In this document: piece after piece, positions 25,253-38,019 of the stretch
How the letters are laid out: the number at the start of each line of letters is the position of its first letter
Position numbering within the stretch: position 1 is the stretch's first letter
NCBI GenBank assembly: GCA_023055355.1
Contig: JALJCS010000001.1
Coordinates: 96,581,381 to 96,645,380, forward strand
From: Agelaius tricolor
Taxonomy: Eukaryota; Chordata; Aves; Passeriformes; Icteridae
Length of the DNA stretch: 64,000 bases
Direction of reading: 5' to 3'
Position numbers and translations under genes: made by a program
The notes under the pieces: generated by a model
Told to the model about the DNA's origin: nothing
Database searches by the model: none
Seen by the model: the letters and a program-made list of their open reading frames with translations, nothing else

Positions 25253-28036
25253 GAGGATCCCACTCTGTATTTTCATCCCCTATTAGAAGGTGAAGGGTTT
25301 TTAATGTTGGTTGGCATTTAAAGATTTTCACAACTTGGGCTGTGGGCTGTGAAAATGAAAGTATAAGATAGGTTTGGGATATCCAGCTACAGCTCCATAA
25401 TGGTTAGAGGTGTCCTAAAAATTGGGACAAGAAGAAGCTGCTGAGCTGGCACATTGCTCCTGCCACCCACAAAGTGTTAGTGTAAGCACTGAGAGAAGCC
25501 ATTAAGCAGCCTTGTCTGATTGAGGAGAGTTGCCAAGGGATATATATTTTGAGGCCTTGATAGGGATTCTTTCACAGTGTGCCACTTGTGGATGATGCAT
25601 AGGGCAGTGCTCAGTTCATCTGTTTGCTGTAAGCAATGCCTGTATTCCTTACCTGTTGGACTCAGTCCTCTCGTGATGCACGAGGTGGAGCGAGGCAAGG
25701 CTGGCTGGCAGATGCAGCTGGGCTCTGCAAACAAGGCTGGGAATCAGCTGGAGAGCAGAGGACAAGGCTTTCACAGGCTCAAAGTACATGCTCAGGTCTG
25801 TGTTACCATTCTGGTGTCTTCACCTACCTCAACAGTTGTCCACCTGCTATGAAAGAAGCTGCTGATAGGAAGGATTGCAGATATCCAAGAACATCTGCAA
25901 AATGGGAATAATTCCACAGTGAAGAAGTTGATGTGTCAGCTGAAGGTTTCTAACCTCAGCCATTGCAGCAGCTTTTGCAAAAAAAGGCTTAAAAGCTAAT
26001 CTCCCTACAAAGCAAGGATAACAGCACTCAAGAGTTATTTTATTACTCAAGAGTATTTAACTAAATACAAGTCTGGACAGTGATGGAAAATGAAGACTAA
26101 GTATTGCATTAATAATGATTAAGCCTAATGCTAATCCTGCTTATATTTCCACATCAGCTTAGCTTCTGAGTCGAAGCTCCACTGCTTCCTTGCTTTTAAC
26201 CATCTGTTTTTCTCACCTCTTACCTTGACTTTTATTATGTCCTTCATTACAGAGCCTAGGCTTGATGTATCTTTTATTTATGTATTTTTCATTTCTCTAT
26301 TTTCTTTTTCTCAGCAAAATTTTTAGAGCTCATAGTGGTATTCTGTGGGGAAAAACATCATTAGAGTCCAAGGGAGATCTTCAGTGGCTGAATCTGAAGT
26401 TATCTGGCAGCTTTAAGTGGCTTTTGATACGAGATTGCGCCTGATGCAGAAACAGAATCAGACCTTGACATCAAACTTTCCATAAAATAGAAATCTCAGT
26501 AGGGGAAAGAACTTAGCTCTTTAAGATGGAAAGTTTTAACAGGAATGATACAAATTCATTGAATTGCTTGCATTGTGGGAGGGCAGGTGAATGACAGACA
26601 AGAAGTGTTGAGGTATTGTTTTCCCTCCTGCCTCACTTGGCAAGGCTTTCTTCACTATGGAGCTGCTTCTCTCCTTGCAAATACAACAGGGTCTTCATCA
26701 TAGATTAGTCATAAGGGGATAAGAGAAATTTGAGTAGACATGCCAGCACACCTGAAATAGCAATGCAATATAGGCATAAAACCCCTAAGAAATATCAACT
26801 GAGTCTTTGCCTTATGAACTAGGAATACTTTGAGAATCTATGGGTAAAATAATGAGTTCAACTTATCTGCATAAAACAACTGCAGAAATTAATCAATTTT
26901 TATTTTAATCAGGGATCTTTAGTTGTGAGGGAATTGGGGTATTTTTAAGGAGAGAATAGCCTGATCCCAAAGGCTGGCTCTGGGACTGAGCTGACAGGGG
27001 CACACCCCAGCTTTCCTGCAGAAAGTGGAGTGGCACTCTTCAAAAACTTTTCCTCTCTAGTTGAGTGGCTGAGTGAGGGCTCATTGTTATGAAAACAGAG
27101 ACAGGAGGACTGCCTGTCCCACAGCTCAGAACCCCACAAAGGAAAGCTCTTCCATGCATTGATTGACCCACATTTTCAAAGCAATTTGTCTTCTCTGCTG
27201 TTGTCAAGAACTTTTGTCATGTTTCAGGCAACACTCTCCTCATAGTTAAAATCAGAATTTCCCGTATATAGGAGTCAACAAAACTAGGGCATGAGCTGAA
27301 GGCTTTCCAATGGCCTGGCTGTGCTGCTCCCTCTGAAGGAAACCATTCAGCCCCTAGAGAAATTACTTCCTACCTCCACCCATAATCTGCCAACACCTTG
27401 TTAATAAACAAAATCCTCTGAATTTGCTTATGTTTGAGATGTGGGGTATTACAGAATGCTACCTCTGCTTGATGAAGAGCATCTTTCCAGAGTACCTTGT
27501 CTGCATGAGACCTTTATGGAGAAAGCAGAAACCCTTTCTCTTACAGCAGAAAAGAGGAGAAATGCTCATATAGCCTCTAAAAAAAAAAAAAAAAGAAAAA
27601 GAAAAAAAAGAAGTTACCATGACAGACAAAACTTGCATTGGTCTCCATTGGGGTCCTCCAGTGTGACCTAGAAAATATAAATGGACTAGTATTTTGTGAT
27701 TAGTCTCCATCTTCCCTAAAAGAAGAAGGTAAAATCACAATACTGCCCATTAGGGCTGTTAAATCATGTTGATTGTACCAATGGCATTTCTGTATGTGAA
27801 AGACATGAAATTTAGAAGAGCATTTTTTATCTGGATGAAACAGCATTTGAAACAAGCCAAAGAATTTAATCAGAGAGATTTTTGTATGAAGTAATGTGCG
27901 AGGATTTGCATGATTTTACCCTGGAGAATGGGCAATTCCATTTTCTGTCCCCTCTCATTTTTTATGCCAAAATAATGATTTCAGGACTCAGCAGAGACAG
28001 AGAGTTCCTATCTAGTGGACTGTTTGTTCCTTTCAG
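25253..28036. other. Non-coding DNA
   Basis: No gene is recognised. Overlapping frames at 25477-25911 (three of 85-91 codons on both strands) sit in a slightly GC-richer patch and exclude one another. An A-rich simple repeat lies at 27579-27612. It does not mark a recognisable retroposed gene: the preceding 76-codon frame (27441-27671) ends in lysine codons that are simply the A-run. Confidence 0.65.
27579..27612. repeat. A-rich low-complexity tract
   Basis: A run of A broken only by single G residues. It is possibly an old poly(A) tail, but no retroposon body or target-site duplication is evident. Confidence 0.85.
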
Positions 28037-28102
28037 TTGCTGAGGATTTATGCAACTGTTGATTAACTCTTGCTGAGGATTTATGCAACTGTTGATTAAC
28101 TC
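28037..28102. repeat. Perfect 33-bp tandem duplication (2 copies)
   Basis: Two identical 33-base units beginning TTGCTGAGGATTTATGCAA and ending GATTAACTC lie directly head to tail. A further TTGC starts a third unit. The exact identity marks a recent event or a short-tandem locus that may vary in copy number. Confidence 0.95.
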
Positions 28103-30041
28103 TTGCATTATCACAGCAGTATGTCTAGTCTTCAAAGTGGACTGAACTTTTGCCATCTGACAATAACACTTCTTCAGAGGCTATGCCTAAATAAAAAAAA
28201 TCAAAACCTGAGATTTGCAGGAAACTGAGTCTCAAGCAACTTACTTCAAGCATCCTGCAGCCAGTGAGCCCCACACCTTCCCTCTTCTTCGTTCTCTTCC
28301 TTCTCTTCAAGGATCCCTGTGTCACTAACCTCTCACAGCCTGTCCCCTGCTCCAGCTTGCCTTTTCCTCCACTTTCATTCATTGTATCTTGCAGATTTAC
28401 ATGAAGAAACACATTACCTGAAAACTTATTTTACACATAAAGGGTTGAGGGCCAGAATGATGAAAATCCAATATATTGGTCTGAAACACTAATGGTGAAA
28501 GACCAGCTATAACAGGCAAAACCCGAAAACTAATCTAGCTGCCCAATGAAGCATGAACAAATGCAGCCCACATGTCTCCAAAATAACTAAGAAGTATTTC
28601 TTCACCCCATATAAGATTCAATGTACTTCTTCTAAGTGGGACAAAAGAAGGCAACTCTATCTTCCAGGGCTGCAAACCAGCTCCCTTTACTGCATCCTAA
28701 CCAGAAGCCAGACCCTAGAACTATCTAAGCCAGCAGAAATTCTGGCATCCACATCCTCAGCAAAGTCCTGGACTGAATTTGTTTCCATTTTCCTGGCAAC
28801 AGATTTTTGAAGGAAATATTCAAATCTGACTCTATTTTACCCTGAGATTCAGAATGGCAAAGTCAGTGTTTCATGTATTTGATTAACACCTAAAACCAAT
28901 TTCCCTTATCTTTTGCAGCATTTTGAAACACATCTACTCTGCTGCACTTGATTCCAAAGATACATTGTTTTGATATGAGGCTGCAGTAACACTCCCTTTT
29001 GCTTCACCTCATTTTTCCATAATGTCATGTGGCACAAGTTACAGATGTGATGCTGGACAGAGAGTTATGCATGACGGGTTAGTCTGTTGCTGGCAGCAAG
29101 GAATGTCAGATGTTGCATAAGCAACGTGTGGAGGAGTAAAACACAAATGGGGTAGTAAAGACAGCCTTGTCCAGTCCTGCCTTTTCTCATTCATTTTATA
29201 TCAGTTTCAGGCTTCAGCATTTTTCTATTTAGCACTGCTTTTGCTTTCTTCATGGATGACACCTGGTTTACATCAGCACTTAGCTTAGTGAGACAGCAGC
29301 TAATTGCCTAAATTTCTCTTGAGATACCAAAGGCCAAAGGAGGCTTTTAGGAGTCCAGTAGGATAATTCAAAGGGAAGGGTAAGTCGATGAGGACAGGGA
29401 ACAAATACAACACACCCTCCTGAGCCTCAGTAACCTGGATGGTGAGGAAAGGGAGGAATCCCTTCACAAATTGAACTGCAACTTTTGAGGGCTTTACTGT
29501 CCCTCCATCGGACATTTTAATGTTTGGGGGCAGGGTGGGGGATGAATTACTTAAGGTACACTTTTACTGTAGCTTTAGAGCAAAAGCATATATAATCTGC
29601 AGGTTGGAAGAGCATAAAACCTCAATGGTGTGCCCGGTAGCTCCTCTAAGAAATAGTTTTAGAACAAGAAATACCCTGATGGAGAAATCCACACAATCCA
29701 AGGCATAAAACAGACTCAAAGTAAGTTCTTATTTTATATAAGAAAAAACAGGCAAGAGATATTTCATGAGGGTCTCCAGGGTGGAGTCAAGAAGAGCAGC
29801 AAGAAGTCTGGCATCCCAGTCTGGCTTCCCACTGACTTCTGGCATACAAATTCTCACTAAGAAATCCCAGAAGTGGCAATTTCATGTGCTGTCCATGCTA
29901 AATGAGCCACCCTTTCCCTGATGATACACATTTCATCTTGATGAAATCAAGCACTTTTAATCTAAATATATCTAAAAAAATCCTCACCTATGTAAATATA
30001 TTCCTATTTTCCTTCTGTACAAATGACGGTTGGCATGACAT
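28103..30041. other. Non-coding DNA
   Basis: No gene is recognised. Short frames (95 codons minus at 28125-28412, 85 codons plus at 28553-28810) show no familiar motif. No repeats were recognised before the CR1 at 30042. Confidence 0.65.
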
Positions 30042-30486
30042 GGAATCAAGGAATCATAGAATGCTTTGGTTTGGAAGTGTCCTTAAAGATCATGAAATAC
30101 CAGCCCCCCTGCCATGGTCAGGGGCACCTCCCACTGGATCAGGTTGCCCAAAATCCTTTATAGCCCAGCCCTGAACACCCCCAGGAATGGAGCACCCACA
30201 ACCTCTCCAGACAAACTGTGCCAGTACCTCACCACCCCCACAGCAAAGAATCTCCTCCCAATATCTAATCCACACCTACCCTTTCCAAGTTTGAAGCCAT
30301 TCTCCCTTGTCCTGTCAATAAATGCCCTTGTAAAAGTCCCTCTCCAGCTCTCTTGTGTGCCCCCTCTAGGAACTGAAAGGCTGCTATAATGTCTCTCCAG
30401 AGTCTTCTCTTCTCCATTCTAAACACCAATTCTCTCAGCCTGTCTTCATAGAAGAGATGCTCTAGCCCTCTCTTTATCTTCATGGC
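30042..30486 (-). mobile_element. CR1 LINE, 3' end with ORF2 tail
   Basis: This is the clearest CR1 copy in the window, about 445 bp long and 5' truncated. Its 3' end is at about 30042, where the plus strand reads GGAATCATAGAATGCTTTGG. The body carries CR1 landmarks in reverse complement: CCCCCCTGCCATGG, CCAGGAATGGAGCACCCACA, AAGAATCTCCTCCCAATATC, TTGTCCTGTCAATAAATGCC, CTCTCAGCCTGTCTTCATAG. On the minus strand the end of ORF2 (the reverse-transcriptase polyprotein) reads with motifs RGLEHL, YEDRLREL and LIAAFQ-like IIAAFQFLEGA. The tail after this is interrupted. The copy is inactive: it has no EN or RT domain and is only moderately diverged. Confidence 0.95.
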
Positions 30487-30533
30487 TATATATGTATGTA
30501 TGTAGGTAGGCATATGTGTGTAAATATATATTT
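30486..30533. repeat. TA/TATG simple repeat at the CR1 5' truncation
   Basis: TATATATGTATGTATGTAGGTAGG followed by TATGTGTG and ATATATATT units. It abuts the point where CR1 homology ends. It may mark the insertion site or have grown there later. Confidence 0.8.
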
Positions 30534-31041
30534 GTGCCTATGAATTAATTAATACATTCTTTGAACTTTTCTCCTGCTAATTGTGCTGTCACTTAGAATG
30601 ACCTAAGTCTTGAAAATTTTTGCCATTTTGGCAGCTTAACTGTTATAGCAATTGTCTTGCCATAAATAGTTCAATTTCATTAATGCTAAACAACAGAAAT
30701 GCAATTTCTCTCTCTCACTGAAGAAGAGCCCCCTGCCCCTCCAAGGCAGCTCAGGCTTCATTCACCTCTTAGAGGATTTATTTTTTTCTGAAATTGCTTA
30801 TTTAATTTCCCTCATATCATTAAAACTACTTAGTGCAGATATTTTTTTTTTTCAGCCAAGTTTATATTACTTGTCTCATAAGCTAGAAATATTATTTATA
30901 TTTTATTTGCTGCATTTGCATTGTAGATGGGATTTTTTTGGGGGGTGGGTCAGTAAATACTGAATTAACTGGAAAACATAACCATTTGTTTGGCTCCTTG
31001 TTAGCTTGGCTTGTACCACAAATATATCCTCTTACTCCTTC
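30534..31041. other. AT-rich DNA, possible conserved non-coding element
   Basis: Just after the CR1 the sequence is AT-rich, without repeats, and dotted with TAAT/ATTA cores and motifs such as GCCATAAATA and TTTGCATT. No open frame of note exists. It may be an enhancer, but this is impression only. Confidence 0.18.
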
Positions 31042-31061
31042 TTTTTTTTTTTTTTTTTTTT
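31042..31061. repeat. T20 homopolymer
   Basis: Twenty consecutive T residues. It could be a poly(A) tail of a minus-strand insertion lying to the right, but no body is recognisable. Confidence 0.95.
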
Positions 31062-34000
31062 AATATATAACTAGATTTCTTTCTTGTATTGCTGTCCCTC
31101 TAAAACAATTTAAAACCATACCATGCTAGCTCAACTCTGTTACAAATATAGCTCAGAGCACTCCACTTCAGGAAAGCCAGTAAACAAGGACAGAGATTGC
31201 AGAGGGAAGTGGTAAGAATGATCAGAGAACCAGAAAATGTGATTTCCAAGAAAGTCTTAAAATGTTCAGTGAAAGAGTCTGAGGGAGCAAGATGCTATTC
31301 AAGCATGTTGAAAAAAAGATGTTTCACAGAAAGAAGAAGAACTGTTTTCTCTGTGCAATAGAGCAGACAAGGCAAGAATAAGTGGGCTTGATTGTAGAAA
31401 GGGAATTCATACTGGATATAAGAATAAAACTCTAATAAGAAACTCTGAAATATAGTGACGCATTGGTTTCATTACCAGACAAGCCCTGGGAGCTCCACTA
31501 CTGGACACTTTCAAAACAGATATTTTGGCAAATATCTGTGAATCATGTCAGAAATGTAACTGATCCTTCCTCAGAGTAGGGGTGAGTGATCTTCTGAGGT
31601 CTTTCTGAGTGCCTTTTCCTATGATTCATTCTTCATCACATCACTTAAAATACAATGTGGAACACCATTCTTTGTGGCAAAAACTAAGAAGGGAAATTAA
31701 GTGTAAAAACTGGACCCTTGCTACAAAGAGACATGAAAGCAAGATCAACAGAAACACCAATCATAAGTCTTAATGACTTGAATAGGGAGTGAATGGTTCT
31801 ATGAAATGAAAACATTTTTATATTAATCGTATTATATTAATTAATGATATTAATTAATTAAATATTAAAATATTTTCTGTTAGTTGTTAAAAGGATTTCA
31901 AAACTAAAACATAAAACCACATTTTACATTATATTTAGCAAATTTAAATGTAATAATTTATGGTATTCGCTGCATGATAATGTGACATGTACCTTACATT
32001 AAAAAAAAAAAAAAAGCCAAAAAAGGTCAAGATAACAGTATCAGGAAAACTTGTAAAACCCACTTAGAGAGCCAATTGTATAAGAGGAGGACAATGCTCA
32101 CTTCCACCCCTTTGCACTTTCATTTCAGTGAGGTTTGTCATTACCTGACAAGGCAGCAGGGCAGACACCTGGTGCACACAGGAGCTCCTTGACTCCACCA
32201 CCCTGCAGCACACCTGCCTTCATTAATGCCACATGAGGCTTCAGGGCTCTTTTTCTGCATCCTATTGGAAAAGTGAAGGCCTGCCCTGAATTAATGTAAA
32301 GCTATGGAATTCAACTTCCAAGATTTAAAAAAATGTTGGTGTCTTAATGGAAAAATATTATAAAAATTACACTGGAAATTCCAATATTTGGAACTGAATC
32401 TGCCCAGCTTCATATATATAAGCAGCTTGCTCCTTCTTTCCTCCTTTCATTAAATTGATTCCTGATTCAACCTGTGATCTGAAAAATATTCTCTTCTGTA
32501 AGCCCATAAGCATCAAGATGACAGAATTTTGACCATTCAGATCTGTAGACAACTGAAAACTAGGACCTGTGTTGTTTCTTATTTACATGAACAGGCTCTG
32601 GAATTGCATAAGTCTGAACAAAATGGAAAGACTTTACAAACAATAGGTTTCTTTTCAAGATACCAATGAAGAAATAGACTACTTTTTTTTCTTAGCCATG
32701 TTAACTTGGTAGCTCTAGCAGGAGGAGCTTGTTTTTGTCACTAAAATTAAGTTCAAGTAAACTCTTACAGGGAGCACATTACAGATAAAAGCAATTTCCC
32801 AGTCACTTTTCAGACTGAAATGGCAGTGAAGATGGAAAGACATACATTATGTTAACAGTAAAAGAAATCTGGAAGAGGAGTGAGAGAGGTTTCAAAACAA
32901 TTTTAGTTGTGGAAAGGAAGAAAAACTTCAGGTTTCCCTAATGGCAAAAGGAAAAGCATCATAATTTCTTTAAAAAATTTTTAAATAAATGTATGATAAA
33001 AAGGAAGGAAGGCATATTTTAAGGCTAAGATGCATTTTAGTGTTATTATTTAAAAGTTGTAATTATAAGGTTTTTCTGTAAGAATATGCTAAGGTTTATT
33101 TTTATGGTAATTTTAAGGCATTGTTTTAAGTTGCAATCAAGTGGTAAAATGGAGGACAGATGACAGCAGCAGGGCTGCTACTGGCTCACGAGCCCATGGC
33201 CACCATCAGCTGAAGCAGCTCAGGATCCAGAATAGATCCACAGCCACAGAGCTATGGCAGCAGGAGAACAGGTGCATTTTCCTTCTTGTTTTATGTGAGC
33301 GTGCAGTATTACAAAAAAACCTCTCAGAATTCTTAAAACAGTTGTGGAAGTTCCTAATATTGCAGGAACTTGTATCCAAGTTCCCCAACATCATTTCAGC
33401 CTTGTTTTGGGTACACTAGGAGCTGGAATTGGAATGTGGCTTCTCTCACTAAATTACACTTACAGAGGGATGAAAGGTACATTTCAGCCTTGCCATGCAA
33501 CCCTGATGGTCCTCTGCAAGGCAGCCAAACAGGCACCAGTTTTCCTACACCTGCAAAACTGAAACAAAATTCAGGCAGAAACAGCCACAGTGCTACCTAC
33601 CCCAGACCCTAAATGTCCAGTTCCATATGGATCACCATTTCTCCCCACTATAGTCAGACCTTGAGCTGCCAACTGGGAAAGATAACCAGGTCATGCGTTG
33701 TTTTGCCAAAAGGGTCAGCATAGCACATAATTTTTCTTTACATAAACCACCAAAATCCAATGAGTATTACAGTGCAAAGGTTTTCATCCAACTCTCCTTT
33801 CACAGGGGCATATGGAAAACACAATGTATTGTGCAATGACCATGGTGGCTTAAGGGGACCATGCTGTGCTTCTCAGTGGACTCCCATGGTGGGCAGTCCA
33901 ATTCCAGTAGCCTGGGAATTCTTGTTGTACCCAATATCTGGTAAATTACTCAAGTGAGAGACATGGTTCATGTATATCACAGAAGACCTTGAAAACACCA

Positions 34001-35097
34001 GAAAAACTAATTTGTTAGCACTTTATTAGACATTCTTGTATGTCCTTTCATTAGTTGTGGGAGACAGGAAATACAGGAGAAATTTAGTAAAGAAGAGAAA
34101 ATGACAGTATTGAGCGCTTCTGTGTAGGCTTGTTAGAGGAGTAAAACATTAGAGGTGATACCTGTCTCAAAATAAAACATTTTAATTGTGCAGCAATGGT
34201 TCAAGGATTTACCATTCTTTCCTTCAGATTCAGAAAACAATGCTCATGGGAGTGCAAATCAAATTACTTCAGCTGGGAAATCCTGACTTCCAAGGTGGGC
34301 AGAGACCTGGAAATGGAGCAGAGCAGCACAATTCTGGTGTACAGTGTCCAACAGCCTGTGGAGACCCTGAGTGGATTATCTGAACCCCAGATGTAGTTTA
34401 GGTAGCTGGTCATTCTTCTGTGAACCACAGAAAGAAGAATCTGCTGCAAGAAGGTGAGAGAACAAACCTGGATGAAGATACAACTCAAATACTCTGGATT
34501 TCAGGTCTGCTTTTAATTATTTTATCAAGCCTTCTTTCCTCTTTACACGTAATCTCTTCATAATATTTATTAAATACCTTGTTCAGTGAAAATTTATGTT
34601 AATTAGAATTAGTCCAATTTCCAAATCTGAGTTGAGTGTGTTTGGTCAAAATGATGGAGGTTGTGCAAAGAATAGAAAAAAAAATACTCATACCATCTCT
34701 TAAGACTTCCATTTGGACTTGAGAAGCACATGTCAAATCCCTCCTATTGCCTCCTCCGGAATAGAGTGCATGTAGGATAACCTAAAGGAAGTTCATTTCA
34801 GTATCAACAGGTCAACCTGCTTCCAATTTGTATAAAATATTTACTGCTGACCAGAGCAAGGACTGATGGTTGGGCATCCCCAGGTCATGACTTGCTGATT
34901 AACTCTCTGGCCAGCCAGAGGCACAAGTGTTTCCACTTCATGTAAAATGGGACTTTTTGGCAGAAGAAAGGCTCCATAGCACAGCAGCTACAGGGATGAC
35001 AAAGATCTACTTTGGATTTCTGTCTCTCATCAGGAAGAATAAGGGTGAACTTATAACAAATTTTATTAGCATATCCCTGGCCATATGCATATGACCC
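31062..35097. other. Non-coding DNA
   Basis: No gene is recognised. The interval contains an ATTAATTAA-rich stretch (31818-31870), a 15-base A run (32001-32015), and moderately GC-rich patches near 32.1, 33.15-33.6 and 34.3 kb. Short overlapping open frames of 60-92 codons there do not resemble known proteins. No transposon was recognised. Confidence 0.65.
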
Positions 35098-35189
35098 ATG
35101 ACAGCACCTTCTGAAGGTCCTTTAAAACTATTTGTTAAATTTCTGTTCTTCCCAAATTGTCAGTTGCTTCAGGTTTTGGGGTGGAGAAT

Positions 35190-35300
35190 TTTTGGGTTTT
35201 TGTTTGGTTTTTTTTTGTTTGTTTTTATTTTATTTTTTGTGGGGTTTTGTTTGTTTGTTTTTTGCTTGTTTTTTTTTTTTTTAGTTTGGGTTTTTTTCCC
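35190..35300. repeat. G/T low-complexity tract
   Basis: A stretch made almost only of T and G (GTTTGTTTTTT-type units, T runs, GGGTTTTGGG). It yields spurious phenylalanine/valine-rich open frames. Confidence 0.9.
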
Positions 35301-37940
35301 AAATCTTCTGTCTTAGAAAGCAGCAGCTTCACAAGCTGATTTTACTGCATGGGGGCTCATATATATTGTTTCTCTGATTATTAGAAACCATCTACTGCAG
35401 TACAATGTGAAAGTACAGCATTCAGGTTCTGGGTTATTGCTGACTTCTTTTTTCAGTGTTTTTTCTCCCTCCTTAGAATCCACAGCTTTTATCTTCTGGG
35501 CAGAACAAACTTGGGGGAAAAAAAATCTCACATTTTTCTGTCTTATCTGCCACTCTACTTTCTATGAAAAAGAGCAAGCTACCCTCCAGAAAGACTGTTA
35601 TATTCTGTATGGCTTTTTTAAGGGTATGCACAGCATAACCCTCAAAGTAGCTTCACTGACAAAGTATAAATCAATAATAAACTGTAACTTTCTCCAATTT
35701 TTTTTCACATTCTGCTTCATTCTCTGTCCTACTGCACCCTATATCTGTTCCTATGGAGCATCTATGGATCCCTAAATATTTATTCTTCCTCTGGCAGTCC
35801 TTTTGCCCACTGGCATCACGTGCAAAGGTAGTGGGGATGCTGTAGAGACCCAGCCTGTTAGACTTACTAATGGGGCAGTGTGGACTCACTGTGACACTGA
35901 ATGCAGGCATGGAAAAGAGGACAGTCCCCTTGCCTGCATGTCACTTAGAAGAGCAAAGCCACCTCTGTAAGCCTTCTGGCATTCTTCCTGGTGTGGAGCC
36001 AGCAGACACTTCCATGGAACCCCCCCAGGGGAGGCTACACTGGGGTGAGCTCTGTCTCAGGAGTGCTCTAAGCAGTAGCAGCCCTTCAGCCACCACAACA
36101 GGACCTGTCAGGCACAAAATGGGATGGTGGCAATCAGAGGGGCAGAAGATCCCAGGGCTCTCCCTTCTACAGTTAACCTGGCCATTGGCTTCTGCCACTC
36201 ATGCTTCACATTCACTTAATGAAAAATACGCAATATTAAATGAAACAGAAAATAATGGAGCTATTCCATATCTCATTTCCCTATATAAGTTTGTATTTCA
36301 GAGCTACAGAAGGATCTTACTAATGCTAGGATTGCTTAGAGATTCATGCTTTGTACTCATCCTTGACTTTTTGGAAATGCTTTGTACATAAATGCTTTGT
36401 ACACAATGCACTTTAAAACTTATCTATGTGCTGCAATAAATATTTCATTTAAGCTTGTCTTGGGTCTCAGTTGTGTGAATTCCTCTATGCTGTGACCAGA
36501 AAGCATATTTTCCTGCTTACCTCTGAGATTTTATCAGCACAGCACTGTCTTTTTCATCATCATCACTCTGTAAATATATTTAGAATTTTATTTCCTTGGT
36601 GGCCCATGTTCCCAGCTTGATATACCATCATGGAAAAAAGCAAATGCTCTGATAAAATCTTGATGGTTTATATAACCTGTTTTCTAATCTGGTTCTTTAT
36701 GCCATAGATACTTTGGCAGACTATTTCATGAAATTGTTTCTGAACCTCACATGCCTGCAAATCAGATACACTTCCATTAGTATGATTTTAACACTGAAAT
36801 GGGATGTGGCTCATGCACCTTATATTTTTACAGATTGGAAGTTGACATTTCTGTACCCCCAAAGGGGTACAATGCTTGATGCATAAGAGAAATATGACAT
36901 TTGGTATACTGAGCCAATTCCTTCAGAGAGCCAGGCTGGACTCTGTTTTCAGTCACTGCCTATCCTTTATCTAAAACTCAGATGCTGTTCCTATTACTTA
37001 ATATCCATCATACTGGCATTATTTACATAGATACCTACCTTAAGACACTGTTGGACCCTTAGTGCATATCAGCAAGCTTTAGCAGTCCAAACCAAGATCT
37101 GAAACACATACCCATAAAGGTATGGAGGAATTTATTCAGGCAACCCTTGATTTGAGTCCCAGTCACAGCAAAAAAGAGAATAACCCAATTCTCTAATTCA
37201 CATTTAAGATAATCATTCAATAGCTCAAACGTGCACAAGGAGCAAACCTCTCCTGTGCTGATGGAACTGCAGGAAGGTAAGCTGCCTGCATGCTACCTGC
37301 ATGTTTTGATAACAGTCTGATGCAAGTCACCATGACCCTGACTGGCATCACATCCCGTTGCTTCTTATAAGTGTTGGTTTGTTTGCTTTCTGAAAAGGAA
37401 TACTACTAAATAAATTTGATTTTTTCCAAATTTGTAAATTCAATTATTCAGCAGCATTATCCAGCTGACAACCATCAGGAGTGAAGCACTGTGAATATTT
37501 TTGAATGAGAAACAGAAGTAGATTTACTATTTTTTATACTGCAGTATTTTTTCTCAGATGTTTCACACAGCATGAGAGAGATTTAGCAGACCATTGCACA
37601 GCCTTGGCCTTCCTACCTTCATGTTGTTTTATCATCAAAGGTTGCTCATTTTTCATCTAACAATCTGCTTAGTGAAAATGAAATGTGGCACTTTTAAAGA
37701 CAATTATTTATTTTAAAATTAACTTTCCAGATCCCAGCTTTTGGTCACTTTTGGGTAGAAATGAGATCAATATATCTCCAAAATTTGAACCATATCTTCT
37801 TGTGTCCAGATCTGCAATAGCAAAATGAAGAGCAATACAGTCCTACCTCCTTCCCTTTAGAGAGCTGAAACAGGCCTGAGCTGGGAGTCTTAATTTTCAT
37901 AGCATGTAAAAAAATTTAGCCTGGAGCTTCTACTTTTATG
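35301..37940. other. Non-coding DNA with the longest non-repeat plus-strand open frame
   Basis: The 173-codon plus-strand frame at 35870-36391 is the longest outside the CpG island. Its translation shows no family I know, its composition changes midway from polar to hydrophobic/AT-rich, and the opposite strand is open too (35941-36198). I treat it as chance. After it come near-repeats of ATGCTTTGTACA at 36357-36405 and a short TGTACCCC/GGGGTACA hairpin at 36852-36871. No other feature is recognised. Confidence 0.55.
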
Positions 37941-38019
37941 TTCTTTTCTTTTTTTTTCTTTTTTTTTTTTACCCACAAAAATTCAGATTAAAGAAAAAAA
38001 AGATTAAAGAAAAAAAAAA
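37941..38019. repeat. Pyrimidine tract followed by tandem purine tract
   Basis: A 30-base T/C-only tract (37941-37970) is followed, 15 bases later, by two perfect 16-base units AGATTAAAGAAAAAAA (37985-38016). The two tracts are roughly complementary and could pair into a hairpin or form a triplex. Confidence 0.85.

Noticed and set aside
27441..27671. Open frame ending in a long A-run, considered as a processed pseudogene with poly(A) tail
   Set aside because: The lysine-rich end is only the A-run, no parent gene is recognised, and no target-site duplication was found.
35098..35339. Two overlapping 60-72 codon frames rich in F, V and L
   Set aside because: Artefact of the T/G low-complexity tract.
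35870..36391. 173-codon plus-strand open frame
   Set aside because: No recognisable domain, composition changes midway, the opposite strand is also open, and there is no promoter or splice context. Consistent with chance.
36852..36871. TGTACCCC/GGGGTACA hairpin
   Set aside because: Eight-base arms are common by chance, and bacterial-type terminators have no meaning in vertebrate DNA.
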